Shown piece after piece: positions 54,854 through 62,561 of a DNA stretch of 64,000 nt; the first letter of the stretch is position 1; the number at the start of each line of letters is the position of its first letter. Both the position numbers and the translations under genes were made by a program. Under the pieces are notes generated by a model. The model did not search any database and had not been told where the DNA came from. It was given only the letters and a program-made list of their open reading frames with translations. Location of the stretch: contig NZ_JAPDPI010000007.1 in assembly GCF_026013615.1 (NCBI RefSeq), forward strand, positions 1 through 64,000. The letters run 5' to 3'. Source of the stretch: Plebeiibacterium marinum (GTDB lineage: Bacteria > Bacteroidota > Bacteroidia > Bacteroidales > Marinilabiliaceae).

Positions 54854-54861
54854 TATTTTTG
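54854..54861 (+). promoter_or_regulatory. -7 element upstream of PD40 copy 2
   Basis: TATTTTTG matches TAnnTTTG, 39 bp upstream of the ATG. No good -33 element is seen. It suggests copy 2 can be expressed apart from copy 1. Confidence 0.4.
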
Positions 54862-54900
54862 CATTTTTAATGCTTTATATCAAAAAACAAAAAACTTAAA

Positions 54901-56805
54901 ATGAACCGTATTTCAGCCTCTATTCTCTTTGCGTTTTTTGCATTTGTTTTATGCGCACAAAACAACAACAATAGTAAAATGTACCATTCAGCAGTGCAAC
55001 TTGCTGAGTCAAGGGATTACGTAAAAGCCATTGATCTATTCAAAAGAGTTGTTGACATTGAACCAGAAAACATTAACGCCCAATATAACATAGGACATTG
55101 TTACTTAAACCTTAACAATGGAGCAGATTCGGCATCTGTATATCTCAACAATGCGAAAAACCTGTTAAAAAAAGATGACTACAACACAGAATTAGGGCTT
55201 GACATCTTTATGGCACTGGCAAAATCATATCAACTACAATACCGTTTTCAGGATGCCATTGACACTTATACAAAAGTACAGGGTTTTATTTCCAAGGATC
55301 TTACAGAACTAAACGAGGCCATAAACCACCAGATTGAGGTTTGTAATAACGGAATTGTATTAATGAAAAACCCTGTTAAACTGGAAGTACAGAACCTGGG
55401 CGAGAACGTCAATTCTAAATATGACGATCACAGCCCTTTGGTTACAGCTGATGAGTCATTGCTGCTTTTTACTTCCAAAAGAATCTCTTCCTATTCTACC
55501 ATTATGGACGACGGACAGTTTACAGAAAAAATATTTGCCAGTTCAAAAGACAAAGAATGGAAGAAAAGTGAAATTATTAAATCTATCGTCAAAAAAAACA
55601 GCCATGAATCGGGCGTTTGCTTATCGGCTGACGGTACAGAACTGTATATGCTAATCAGTAATATTGACGGACAGGATATTTACGTTAGTAATTTTGATGG
55701 AGAAACCTGGAGTGAACCCTTTAAATTACCCCAGGGAATTAACAGCCGGTTTAATGAAACCCACGCTTCTATCAATGCTGACAAATCAACCTTGTTTTTT
55801 ACCAGCGACCGCAAGGGCGGATATGGGGGACTGGACATATACATGGTTCGCAAATTGCCCAATGGCGAATGGGGTACCCCAAAAAACTTAGGCAATACCA
55901 TCAATACGCCATACGATGAAGAAACCCCGATGATACATTATGATGGTAAAACCCTGTATTTTAGTTCCGAAGGCCATAACTCCATGGGGAATTTTGATAT
56001 TTTTTACAGTAAGATGAACAACGACAGCTCGTGGACAAAACCCGTTAACATGGGCTACCCAATCAATACTCCCGATGACGACTTTTTCTTTACCCCAACA
56101 GTAGCAGAAAACAAGGCATATATGGCTTCATCCCGTTTCGAAGATAATTACGGCGGATCAGACCTTTACCTGATTGAATACGAAGAACCTTTTGAAAACA
56201 GATTGGCAGTGATAAAAGGCCAGCTCAAAAACACGCCGGAAACAGCCTGGGACAATGTAAAAATCACTGTAAAAGAAAACGGCACTAACAATGTAATTGG
56301 AGAATACAAACCCCATCCTGAAACAGGTAAATATTTATTAATACTTGAAACCGAAAAATCATACGACATAGCATTCTCGGGGCAGGGTGTTGAAACAAAG
56401 AACATCACCTACAATGTTGAGGAAGATATGGCGTATCATAGAAACGCGCAACCCACTTTGTTGGAAGACTTGTATTTAAATGTAGATTCTCCTAAGGAGG
56501 ATAACATTAACATTGCCGATAAAACTTCTCATCAAGCAACAGTTGTTGACCCGGAAAAACACCCTTATACAGTTCAGTTTGTTACACTAAAAGAGCTCCT
56601 GGTTGATTTGGATAGATTTTCGATTGACGTAAACCAGATTAAAGTATTTAAATGCAAAGACGGCAATTACCGATATGTATTTGGTGCATTTGAAAACTTT
56701 AGAGATGCCAAAAACGCCAAAAAAGAAGTTATTAAAGCCACTGGCTATGACGATCCGTTTGTGAGGTATTTCTGGCAGTTAAACAAAATGAAAACAGAGG
56801 AATAA
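54901..56805 (+). CDS. TPR/PD40 beta-propeller envelope protein, copy 2 with SPOR-like end
   Basis: This is a 634-residue paralogue of the preceding gene: signal peptide (MNRISASILFAFFAFVLCAQ), TPR-like repeats (about 28-155), a propeller with SADGTELYML, NADKSTLFFTSDRKGG and YDGKTLYFSSEGHNSMGN blocks, and a regulatory-like beta domain (about 435-520). It then differs: the C-terminus (about 555-625, YTVQFVTLKEL ... YRYVFGAFENFRDAKNAKKEV) has the pattern of a SPOR peptidoglycan-binding domain. This would anchor it to the wall where PorE uses an OmpA domain (inference). It ends 4 bases before the GNAT gene. Confidence 0.75.
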   Translation: MNRISASILFAFFAFVLCAQNNNNSKMYHSAVQLAESRDYVKAIDLFKRVVDIEPENINAQYNIGHCYLNLNNGADSASVYLNNAKNLLKKDDYNTELGLDIFMALAKSYQLQYRFQDAIDTYTKVQGFISKDLTELNEAINHQIEVCNNGIVLMKNPVKLEVQNLGENVNSKYDDHSPLVTADESLLLFTSKRISSYSTIMDDGQFTEKIFASSKDKEWKKSEIIKSIVKKNSHESGVCLSADGTELYMLISNIDGQDIYVSNFDGETWSEPFKLPQGINSRFNETHASINADKSTLFFTSDRKGGYGGLDIYMVRKLPNGEWGTPKNLGNTINTPYDEETPMIHYDGKTLYFSSEGHNSMGNFDIFYSKMNNDSSWTKPVNMGYPINTPDDDFFFTPTVAENKAYMASSRFEDNYGGSDLYLIEYEEPFENRLAVIKGQLKNTPETAWDNVKITVKENGTNNVIGEYKPHPETGKYLLILETEKSYDIAFSGQGVETKNITYNVEEDMAYHRNAQPTLLEDLYLNVDSPKEDNINIADKTSHQATVVDPEKHPYTVQFVTLKELLVDLDRFSIDVNQIKVFKCKDGNYRYVFGAFENFRDAKNAKKEVIKATGYDDPFVRYFWQLNKMKTEE

Positions 56806-56809
56806 CAAG

Positions 56810-57325
56810 GTGGTGAACCAGGTAGCACTAAGAGCCATTGAGCCGGAAGACGTAGAGATCCTTTACCAATGGGAAAACAACATGGAGCTTTGGGTAGTTT
56901 CAGATACCCAGAAACCATTTTCGCGACATCAGCTTCAGCAATACATCAAGGGTATAAACCTTGATATATACCAGTCAAAAGAACTGAGGCTGATGATTGA
57001 AACAGAGGAAGAAAATCCGGTTACAATAGGAATAATTGACCTGTTTGATTTTGACCCCTTTCACAACAGGGCAGGGGTCGGAATCATAATTCACAAAGAT
57101 TTTGAAGGGAAAGGCTTTGCATCAAAAGCACTCGATTTGTTTATTGATTATTGCTTTAACAACCTTGGCATCTTTCAGCTGTATTGCACCATCGCAACAA
57201 ACAACACCAGAAGCATTAAATTATTTGAGAGTAAAGGCTTTATAAAAACAGGCATCCGGCAAAAGTGGCGTAAAATTGGGAAAGACTATATTGACGAAGC
57301 GTTTTACCAACTGATTAATGAATAA
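56810..57325 (+). CDS. GNAT family N-acetyltransferase
   Basis: This is a 171-residue acetyltransferase of the RimJ/SpeG-like type. ALRAIEPEDVEILYQWENN opens the fold (core LRAIEPEDVEILYQWEN). The acetyl-CoA loop is seen in HKDFEGKGFASKAL (about 95-108), followed by LYCTIATNNTRSIKLFESKGF (core NNTRSIKLFESKGF). The start is GTG at 56810 (or the GTG at 56813), 4 bases after the preceding gene; no ATG is near. The substrate could be a ribosomal protein or a polyamine, among others; I cannot tell. Confidence 0.8.
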   Translation: MVNQVALRAIEPEDVEILYQWENNMELWVVSDTQKPFSRHQLQQYIKGINLDIYQSKELRLMIETEEENPVTIGIIDLFDFDPFHNRAGVGIIIHKDFEGKGFASKALDLFIDYCFNNLGIFQLYCTIATNNTRSIKLFESKGFIKTGIRQKWRKIGKDYIDEAFYQLINE

Positions 57326-57349
57326 GCATATTGCACAATATATGCTTTT
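57324..57349 (+). terminator. terminator after the GNAT gene
   Basis: AAGCATAT and ATATGCTT form an 8-bp stem with an 8-base loop and a short T-rich tail. The stem begins within the GNAT stop codon. Confidence 0.65.
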
Positions 57350-57385
57350 CTTCTAAACCCTTTTTAGGGATACAAAACCCCAATG

Positions 57386-57847
57386 TCAGTTATTCACCAG
57401 TTGCTTATATCCAGGGATCCCTTCCAGAAAATGATACTCCCTCCCGTCTTTGCTAAGCAAGGCACAATAATGGTTAATTCCATTGGTTACACATATAAGA
57501 CTGGTTTTTAACCTGATATTGTATCGGGCAACCTGATCAAACACCTGATTGGTAATTTTTATATGGGGCGCTTTGCACTCAACCACCAAAACCGGCATCC
57601 TTTTTCTATTATAAGAAACAATATCTGCCCTTTGCGACAAGCCATTGACATCAACTTTTGATTCCACTGCCATTAGAGAGGCAGGATAACCCTTACTCTG
57701 AGTCAGATACATCAAGAAATTTTGACGCACCCATTCCTCCGGGGTAAGCACAACCATCTTTTTTCTGATGGGATCAAATATCATCCTTCGCCCATTTACC
57801 TGCTTAATCGTGAAATCAAAACGGGGCAGATTCAACTCCTGCATCAT
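57386..57847 (-). CDS. stand-alone type I restriction HsdR N-terminal domain (PD-(D/E)XK nuclease fold)
   Basis: This is a 153-residue single-domain protein of the HSDR_N_2 type. The nuclease-like core is LSQRADIVSYNRKRMPVLVVECKAPHI (D about residue 74, ECK about 90-92), preceded by TPEEWVRQNFLMYL, which is typical of these domains. No helicase, HsdM or HsdS is present. It is divergent from amn and 0.9 kb from holA; I believe such lone domains often sit near holA in Bacteroidota. A role in DNA repair or recombination is possible but unshown. Confidence 0.8.
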   Translation of the reverse strand: MMQELNLPRFDFTIKQVNGRRMIFDPIRKKMVVLTPEEWVRQNFLMYLTQSKGYPASLMAVESKVDVNGLSQRADIVSYNRKRMPVLVVECKAPHIKITNQVFDQVARYNIRLKTSLICVTNGINHYCALLSKDGREYHFLEGIPGYKQLVNN

Positions 57848-57929
57848 TTACTTTTTATGCAAATATAAATCAAAAACAACATTCTATCGCTATTTTATAA
57901 ATCCCCCTAAAAAAACTATATTCGTAGTT

Positions 57930-58706
57930 ATGAAAACTAAGCAAGATATTGTTAACAATTGGCTGCCCAGATATACAGGAAGGGCACTGAAAGACTTTAC
58001 TTCACATGTATTATTAACCAACTTTCAGCACTATGTTGACCTGTTTGCCGAATGGCATAATGTACCCATCATAGGAGAAGATCACAACATGCCCAACGCA
58101 AGTGCCGATGGCATAACCATTATCAATTTTGGGATGGGTAGTCCAAACGCTGCCACTATAATGGATTTATTAAGTGCCATTCAACCCAGGGCCGTTTTGT
58201 TTTTGGGCAAGTGTGGCGGTTTAAAAAAGAAAAACCAGCTTGGCGACCTGATCATCCCCATTGCAGCCATCCGCAACGAAGGAACATCTGATGACTACCT
58301 TCCTGCTGAAGTTCCGGCACTTCCGGCATTTAGTCTGCAAAGAGCTGTTTCCACCACTATCAGGGACAATGCCCGTGATTATTGGACCGGAACGGTTTTT
58401 ACCACAAACAAACGAGTTTGGGAATATGATGAACGTTTTAAAAAATATCTTGAAAAAACAAGGGCCATGGCCATCGACATGGAAACTGCCACCATATTTA
58501 CAGTAGGATTTGCCAACGAAATACCAACAGGTGCCCTGCTATTGGTATCCGATCAACCTATGATTTCCAGCGGTATAAAAACTGATGCCAGCGATAAAAA
58601 AGTAACAAAGGAATATGTAGAGCAACACCTTCAAATTGGGATCGGCTCCCTAAAGGAAATTATTAATGGAGGGAAATCCGTGAAACACCTACTGTTTGAT
58701 AATTAG
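57930..58706 (+). CDS. amn: AMP nucleosidase
   Basis: This is a 258-residue nucleoside-phosphorylase-fold enzyme that splits AMP into adenine and ribose 5-phosphate. Blocks are IINFGMGSPNAATIMDLL (about 68-85), AVLFLGKCGGLKKKNQLGDLI (core LGKCGGLK, about 96-103) and AIDMETATIFTVGF (about 184-197), where DMETA lies at the purine site. Length fits the short Bacteroidota Amn type. The frame runs back to 57768 across the divergent gene; the ATG at 57930 (MKTKQDIVNNWLPRYTG) is the family start. Confidence 0.88.
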   Translation: MKTKQDIVNNWLPRYTGRALKDFTSHVLLTNFQHYVDLFAEWHNVPIIGEDHNMPNASADGITIINFGMGSPNAATIMDLLSAIQPRAVLFLGKCGGLKKKNQLGDLIIPIAAIRNEGTSDDYLPAEVPALPAFSLQRAVSTTIRDNARDYWTGTVFTTNKRVWEYDERFKKYLEKTRAMAIDMETATIFTVGFANEIPTGALLLVSDQPMISSGIKTDASDKKVTKEYVEQHLQIGIGSLKEIINGGKSVKHLLFDN

Positions 58707-58724
58707 CTATTAATTGTATTTTTG
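58695..58724 (+). promoter_or_regulatory. promoter of holA
   Basis: TTTG (58695-58698), an 18-bp spacer and TATTTTTG (58717-58724) match the phylum consensus, 18 bp before the holA ATG. The -33 lies within the last codons of amn. Confidence 0.55.
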
Positions 58725-58742
58725 CAGCAAAGCAAATAAAAT

Positions 58743-59747
58743 ATGAACGAGTTTCAACAAATTATGGCGGGCTTAAAAAACCGCCAGTTTAAGCCCATTT
58801 ACTTTTTAATGGGAGAAGAAACCTATTACATTGATGAAATAACCAATTACATCATAAACAACGTTTTAACAGAAGAAGAGAAAGGGTTCAACCAAACCAT
58901 CTATTATGGCAAGGATGTGGACGCCTCAACCGTTGTTATGGCTGCGCGCAGATATCCTATGATGGCACAACATCAGGTTGTTGTTGTGAAGGAGGCCCAA
59001 TATCTTGACAAAATAGAAGAACTTCAGCATTACGCAGCCGCCCCGTTATCGTCAACAATTTTAGTAATAAACTACAAATACAAAACGCTTGATAAAAGAA
59101 AAAAGCTAGGCACGATACTAAAAAAAGACAATTGTATATTCGAGTTTAAAAAGCTTTACGACAACCAGGTTTCAGCATGGATTACAGGATATTTGAAAGA
59201 TAAGCAAATGACCATTGACTTGAAAGCCAGTATGCTTTTGGCTGAATCGTTAGGAACTGACTTATCTAAAATTGTTAAGGAACTTGACAAATTACAAGTT
59301 GCTATAGGTGCAGAAATCAAACATATTACACCGGAACATATTGAAAAGAACATTGGGTTAAGCAAAGATTATAATAGCTTTGAACTTCAAAAAGCCATTA
59401 TCAACAAGGATATATTAAAGGCAAACAAAATAATCAAGGTATTTTCTAAAAACCCCAAGGACCACCCTATTCAGGCGACCATTACAGTACTCTTCAATTA
59501 CTTTTCAAAACTAATGGTTTATTATTACCTGGCAGACAAAGGGAAAAACAACGTGGCCAAGGAATTGGGGATTAATCCATACTTTGTTCAGGACTATACA
59601 CTGGGAGCAAGAAACTATTCGGCAAGAAAGGTTGTTTCTGTTATTTCCATTTTACGCGATTACGACATGAAGAGCAAAGGATTCAATAATGTTTCTGCCG
59701 ACATGGGGGATCTGCTTAAAGAAATGCTCTTTAAAATCATGCATTAA
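58743..59747 (+). CDS. holA: DNA polymerase III subunit delta
   Basis: This is the 334-residue delta subunit of the clamp loader, which opens the beta clamp. The N-terminal FKPIYFLMGEETYYIDEI (core YFLMGEETYYID, about 20-31), MMAQHQVVVVKEAQ (about 76-89) and the C-terminal GARNYSARKVVSVI (about 286-299) are family blocks; it lacks a working Walker A, as expected. It follows amn by 36 bases. The downstream rhomboid gene starts 31 bases after its stop. Confidence 0.92.
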   Translation: MNEFQQIMAGLKNRQFKPIYFLMGEETYYIDEITNYIINNVLTEEEKGFNQTIYYGKDVDASTVVMAARRYPMMAQHQVVVVKEAQYLDKIEELQHYAAAPLSSTILVINYKYKTLDKRKKLGTILKKDNCIFEFKKLYDNQVSAWITGYLKDKQMTIDLKASMLLAESLGTDLSKIVKELDKLQVAIGAEIKHITPEHIEKNIGLSKDYNSFELQKAIINKDILKANKIIKVFSKNPKDHPIQATITVLFNYFSKLMVYYYLADKGKNNVAKELGINPYFVQDYTLGARNYSARKVVSVISILRDYDMKSKGFNNVSADMGDLLKEMLFKIMH

Positions 59748-59778
59748 TACAATACTAACACCCCAAATATTAATTTTA

Positions 59779-60393
59779 ATGAATGTATTAATTATACTTA
59801 TCGCTGCTATTATCATTATCAGCGCTACCGCCTTTAGTCAAACCACCTTATTGTACCGCTATCAGTTTAACGCATATCAGATTATCCACAGAAAACAATA
59901 TATCAGATTAATATCGCACGGTTTTTTACATGGAAGCTGGACACACCTTTTGGTAAACATGTTTGTTCTGCATTCTTTCGGCAGGGCAGTTATTTACCAT
60001 CTGAACGATAACTTTGAAGGCAGAGGCATTCCCATGTTTTTGTTACTTTTCTTTTCTTCTTTGATATTTTCAAGCCTGTATTCCCTGATTAAAGAAAAAG
60101 ACAATCCTCATTACAATGCCATCGGTGCCTCCGGAGCTGTATCTGCAGTAGTTTTCACTTCTATATTCTTTAGTCCGTACAGTTTGTTATATATCTTTTT
60201 TGCCATTCCTGTTCCAGGTATTGTATTTGGCGTAGCTTACCTTATTTATTCAAGAGTAATGGCCCAACGAAATGTTGATAACATTGGTCACGATGCCCAT
60301 TTTTGGGGTGCCGTATTTGGTTTTATCTTCCCTATCCTTTATAAGCCATCATTATTTATTGACTTTATTAATAAACTGATGCCGTTTTTATAG
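59779..60393 (+). CDS. rhomboid family intramembrane serine protease
   Basis: This is a 204-residue protease with six hydrophobic helices. The catalytic serine is S118 in IGASGAVSA (GxSG), and the catalytic histidine is H174 in AHFWGAVFG (the H..G...G motif). HGSWTHLLVNMFVL (51-64) is the conserved second-helix motif. It cleaves membrane-embedded substrates; none is predicted. The frame opens at 59689 inside holA, but the ATG at 59779 begins the first helix. Confidence 0.9.
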   Translation: MNVLIILIAAIIIISATAFSQTTLLYRYQFNAYQIIHRKQYIRLISHGFLHGSWTHLLVNMFVLHSFGRAVIYHLNDNFEGRGIPMFLLLFFSSLIFSSLYSLIKEKDNPHYNAIGASGAVSAVVFTSIFFSPYSLLYIFFAIPVPGIVFGVAYLIYSRVMAQRNVDNIGHDAHFWGAVFGFIFPILYKPSLFIDFINKLMPFL

Positions 60394-60460
60394 AGATAAA
60401 AAGTGAGAGGTAAGCTCGAGTATAAAAGGTAATCTTAAGCAATGCAAAACAAACTGCACA

Positions 60461-60961
60461 ATGAACAAAGCAATATATATTGACAGGGATGGGGTGGTTA
60501 ATAGTGACGAAGGGCATTATTACGTATACAAAACAGAAGATTTTGTATTTAATACTGATATAGAAGAAGCTTTAGCCCTGCTGAAAAAGCATGGCTTTCT
60601 ATTAATACTGATTACCAACCAGGGAGGAGTAGCCAAGGGGGAGTATTCAGAAGATGATGTAAAAAGTGTTCACCAACACATGCAAAAACACTTAAAGCAA
60701 CATCAGGCTGATTTTGATGCTATTTATTATTGTCCGCACCATGATGCCGTTTCAACATGCCATTGCCGCAAACCCAAACCCGGAATGATCCTCCAAGCCC
60801 GGAAAGACCATGATATTGATATCAAAAAATCTTTTTTAATAGGAGATTCCCAAAGAGATATTGACGCCGGAATTGCTGCAGGAATAGAAACCTGCTACAA
60901 AGTACCTAAAAACACTTCAATTTTAAGCATTGCACAACAAATCATCAATAAAAAGCAATAA
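60461..60961 (+). CDS. D,D-heptose 1,7-bisphosphate phosphatase-like HAD-IIIA hydrolase
   Basis: This is a 166-residue GmhB-type phosphatase. The nucleophile loop is YIDRDGVVN (6-14), motif II is LITNQGG (about 49-55), the zinc-binding loop is CPHHDAVSTCHCRKP (about 90-104), and the metal motif is IGDSQRDIDAG (about 126-136). GmhB dephosphorylates heptose bisphosphate in LPS inner-core synthesis. It stands next to a class IV aminotransferase (3 bases), not to other gmh genes, so the heptose role is likely but not proven by context. Confidence 0.8.
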   Translation: MNKAIYIDRDGVVNSDEGHYYVYKTEDFVFNTDIEEALALLKKHGFLLILITNQGGVAKGEYSEDDVKSVHQHMQKHLKQHQADFDAIYYCPHHDAVSTCHCRKPKPGMILQARKDHDIDIKKSFLIGDSQRDIDAGIAAGIETCYKVPKNTSILSIAQQIINKKQ

Positions 60962-60964
60962 TCA

Positions 60965-61816
60965 ATGCATGACTTGGTAAACTATAACGGCAAGATATAT
61001 CCCTCTAACCAGGTTCCTGTAAGCTATAAAAACAGGGCATTTAAATTTGGAGATTCCTTATTTGAAACCATAAGGGCAAATGGTCATTACCCACTTAGCT
61101 TCAACCTCCATTACAAAAGGCTTAGAAAAGCCATGCTTAGTTTAAAAATGAACCTGGCATCCATTCCTGCAGAAGAAGAACTTAATGACCAAATAGTAAA
61201 GTTATTGCAAAAGCAAAAATCATATGGTGCATCAAGAGTCCGTTTAGAGATATTTAGAAGTGGCGAAGGATTATACACACCTGCTACCAATTCTGCAGAC
61301 TTTATCATAGAAACCTCTCAGCTACAATCCCCCAAATATAGTTTAAACAGCAAAGGGCTTTTAATATCCGTCTATCCGGAAATGAAGAAATCATATAATC
61401 CTATATCATTTTTTAAATCAGGGAATTCTTTACATTACATTCTGGCAGCCCTTCATAAAAAGGAGGAGGCGCTTGATGACTGTCTGCTTATTAACGAGAA
61501 AAACAAAATAATTGAAGCAACCAGTTCAAATATATTCTGGATTAAAAACGGCATTGTTTATACACCTTCTGTGTTTTCAGGATGTGTTGACGGGGTTATG
61601 AGACAAACAATTATTGCCCTGATACAAAAAACTAAAGATTTACAGATAGAAGAATGCAACGGAGCTACAGAAGAAGAGTTGCTTGATGCCGATGAAATAT
61701 TTTTGACCAACGCCATTCAGGGAATCCAATGGGTAGTAGGATACAAAGACAGAAGATTCTTTAACTACAACACCAAACTGCTGTTGGATGCCCTAAACAA
61801 ATATACTTTTGATTAG
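60965..61816 (+). CDS. class IV aminotransferase (branched-chain/aminodeoxychorismate lyase type)
   Basis: This is a 283-residue PLP enzyme of fold type IV. The start YNGKIYPSNQVPVSYKNRAFKFGDSLFETIR (core FKFGDSLFETIR, about 27-38) is family-typical, the PLP lysine is likely in ISFFKSGNSLHY (about 150), and EATSSNIFW (about 190) and QGIQWVVG near the end bind cofactor and substrate. Family members are BCAT, D-amino acid aminotransferase or PabC; sequence alone does not separate them here. It starts 3 bases after the HAD gene; its stop abuts the convergent YqgE gene. Confidence 0.82.
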   Translation: MHDLVNYNGKIYPSNQVPVSYKNRAFKFGDSLFETIRANGHYPLSFNLHYKRLRKAMLSLKMNLASIPAEEELNDQIVKLLQKQKSYGASRVRLEIFRSGEGLYTPATNSADFIIETSQLQSPKYSLNSKGLLISVYPEMKKSYNPISFFKSGNSLHYILAALHKKEEALDDCLLINEKNKIIEATSSNIFWIKNGIVYTPSVFSGCVDGVMRQTIIALIQKTKDLQIEECNGATEEELLDADEIFLTNAIQGIQWVVGYKDRRFFNYNTKLLLDALNKYTFD

Positions 61817-62410
61817 CTAATTTCTTGTGGGATCATTGGGAAACTTAGACCAGGTTTTATAAACACCACCCAGGTTTTTCAGGGTATCTTCCCATATATC
61901 TTCAACTCCTGATTCCATAATCACTTTATCGCCCAATTCAGCTACAATCCATGACTTTTCTTTGATTTCATTTTCAAGTTGACCCGGAGACCATCCCGAA
62001 TACCCGGCAAAGAATTTCACCTGCTTAAAGGTTGCCTCATCATTGTTTATCATCTCCTTTAGCCTATCAAAATCACCACCCCAAAAAATATTTTCAGTTA
62101 CCCTAACTGCCCCTGGCAAGGCCTCTCCTATGGTATGGATAAAATGCAAAGTATCCGATGCTACAGGGCCACCAATAAACAACTCCCCTTTAAATGAAAA
62201 CAAGTCATCTATCACTTCATCAGGATACACATTGCTTGATTTATTAAGGACAAAACCTACAGCCCCCTGTTTACTATACTCTGTTAACAATACAATTGAC
62301 CTGCTAAAATAAGGTCCCTTCAAAAAAGGCTCGGCAATAAGTATCCTACCTTTCGAAGGCTTGATAACAGGAACATCAGTCTCAAAAATATTAAAATCTA
62401 ACTGCCTCAT
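61817..62410 (-). CDS. YqgE/AlgH family protein
   Basis: This is a 197-residue member of the YqgE/AlgH family: KGRILIAEPFLKGPYFSRSIVLL (core LIAEPFLKGPYFSRSIVLL), GAVGFVLNKSS (about 50-60), LFIGGPVASDTLHFIHT (about 76-92) and FAGYSGWSPGQLENEI (about 133-148) are diagnostic. Function remains unclear, despite a link to alginate regulation in Pseudomonas. Its stop immediately follows that of the aminotransferase, with no gap between the converging genes. Confidence 0.9.
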   Translation of the reverse strand: MRQLDFNIFETDVPVIKPSKGRILIAEPFLKGPYFSRSIVLLTEYSKQGAVGFVLNKSSNVYPDEVIDDLFSFKGELFIGGPVASDTLHFIHTIGEALPGAVRVTENIFWGGDFDRLKEMINNDEATFKQVKFFAGYSGWSPGQLENEIKEKSWIVAELGDKVIMESGVEDIWEDTLKNLGGVYKTWSKFPNDPTRN

Positions 62411-62525
62411 AATTGTGCTTTATTATAAACAAATTAAGCATTAATTGTTTTCAAAAAAAATAATTCAAATAATTTTTCACGAAACATGTGTCTATAGTAA
62501 ACAATGCCATCCCAAAAGATTAAAT

Positions 62526-62533
62526 TATATTTG
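62526..62533 (+). promoter_or_regulatory. -7 element upstream of the NhaC-type antiporter
   Basis: TATATTTG matches TAnnTTTG, 29 bp before the ATG. The -33 position is weak. Confidence 0.45.
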
Positions 62534-62561
62534 CGGAATCAAATGCCTGAAAATATATACA

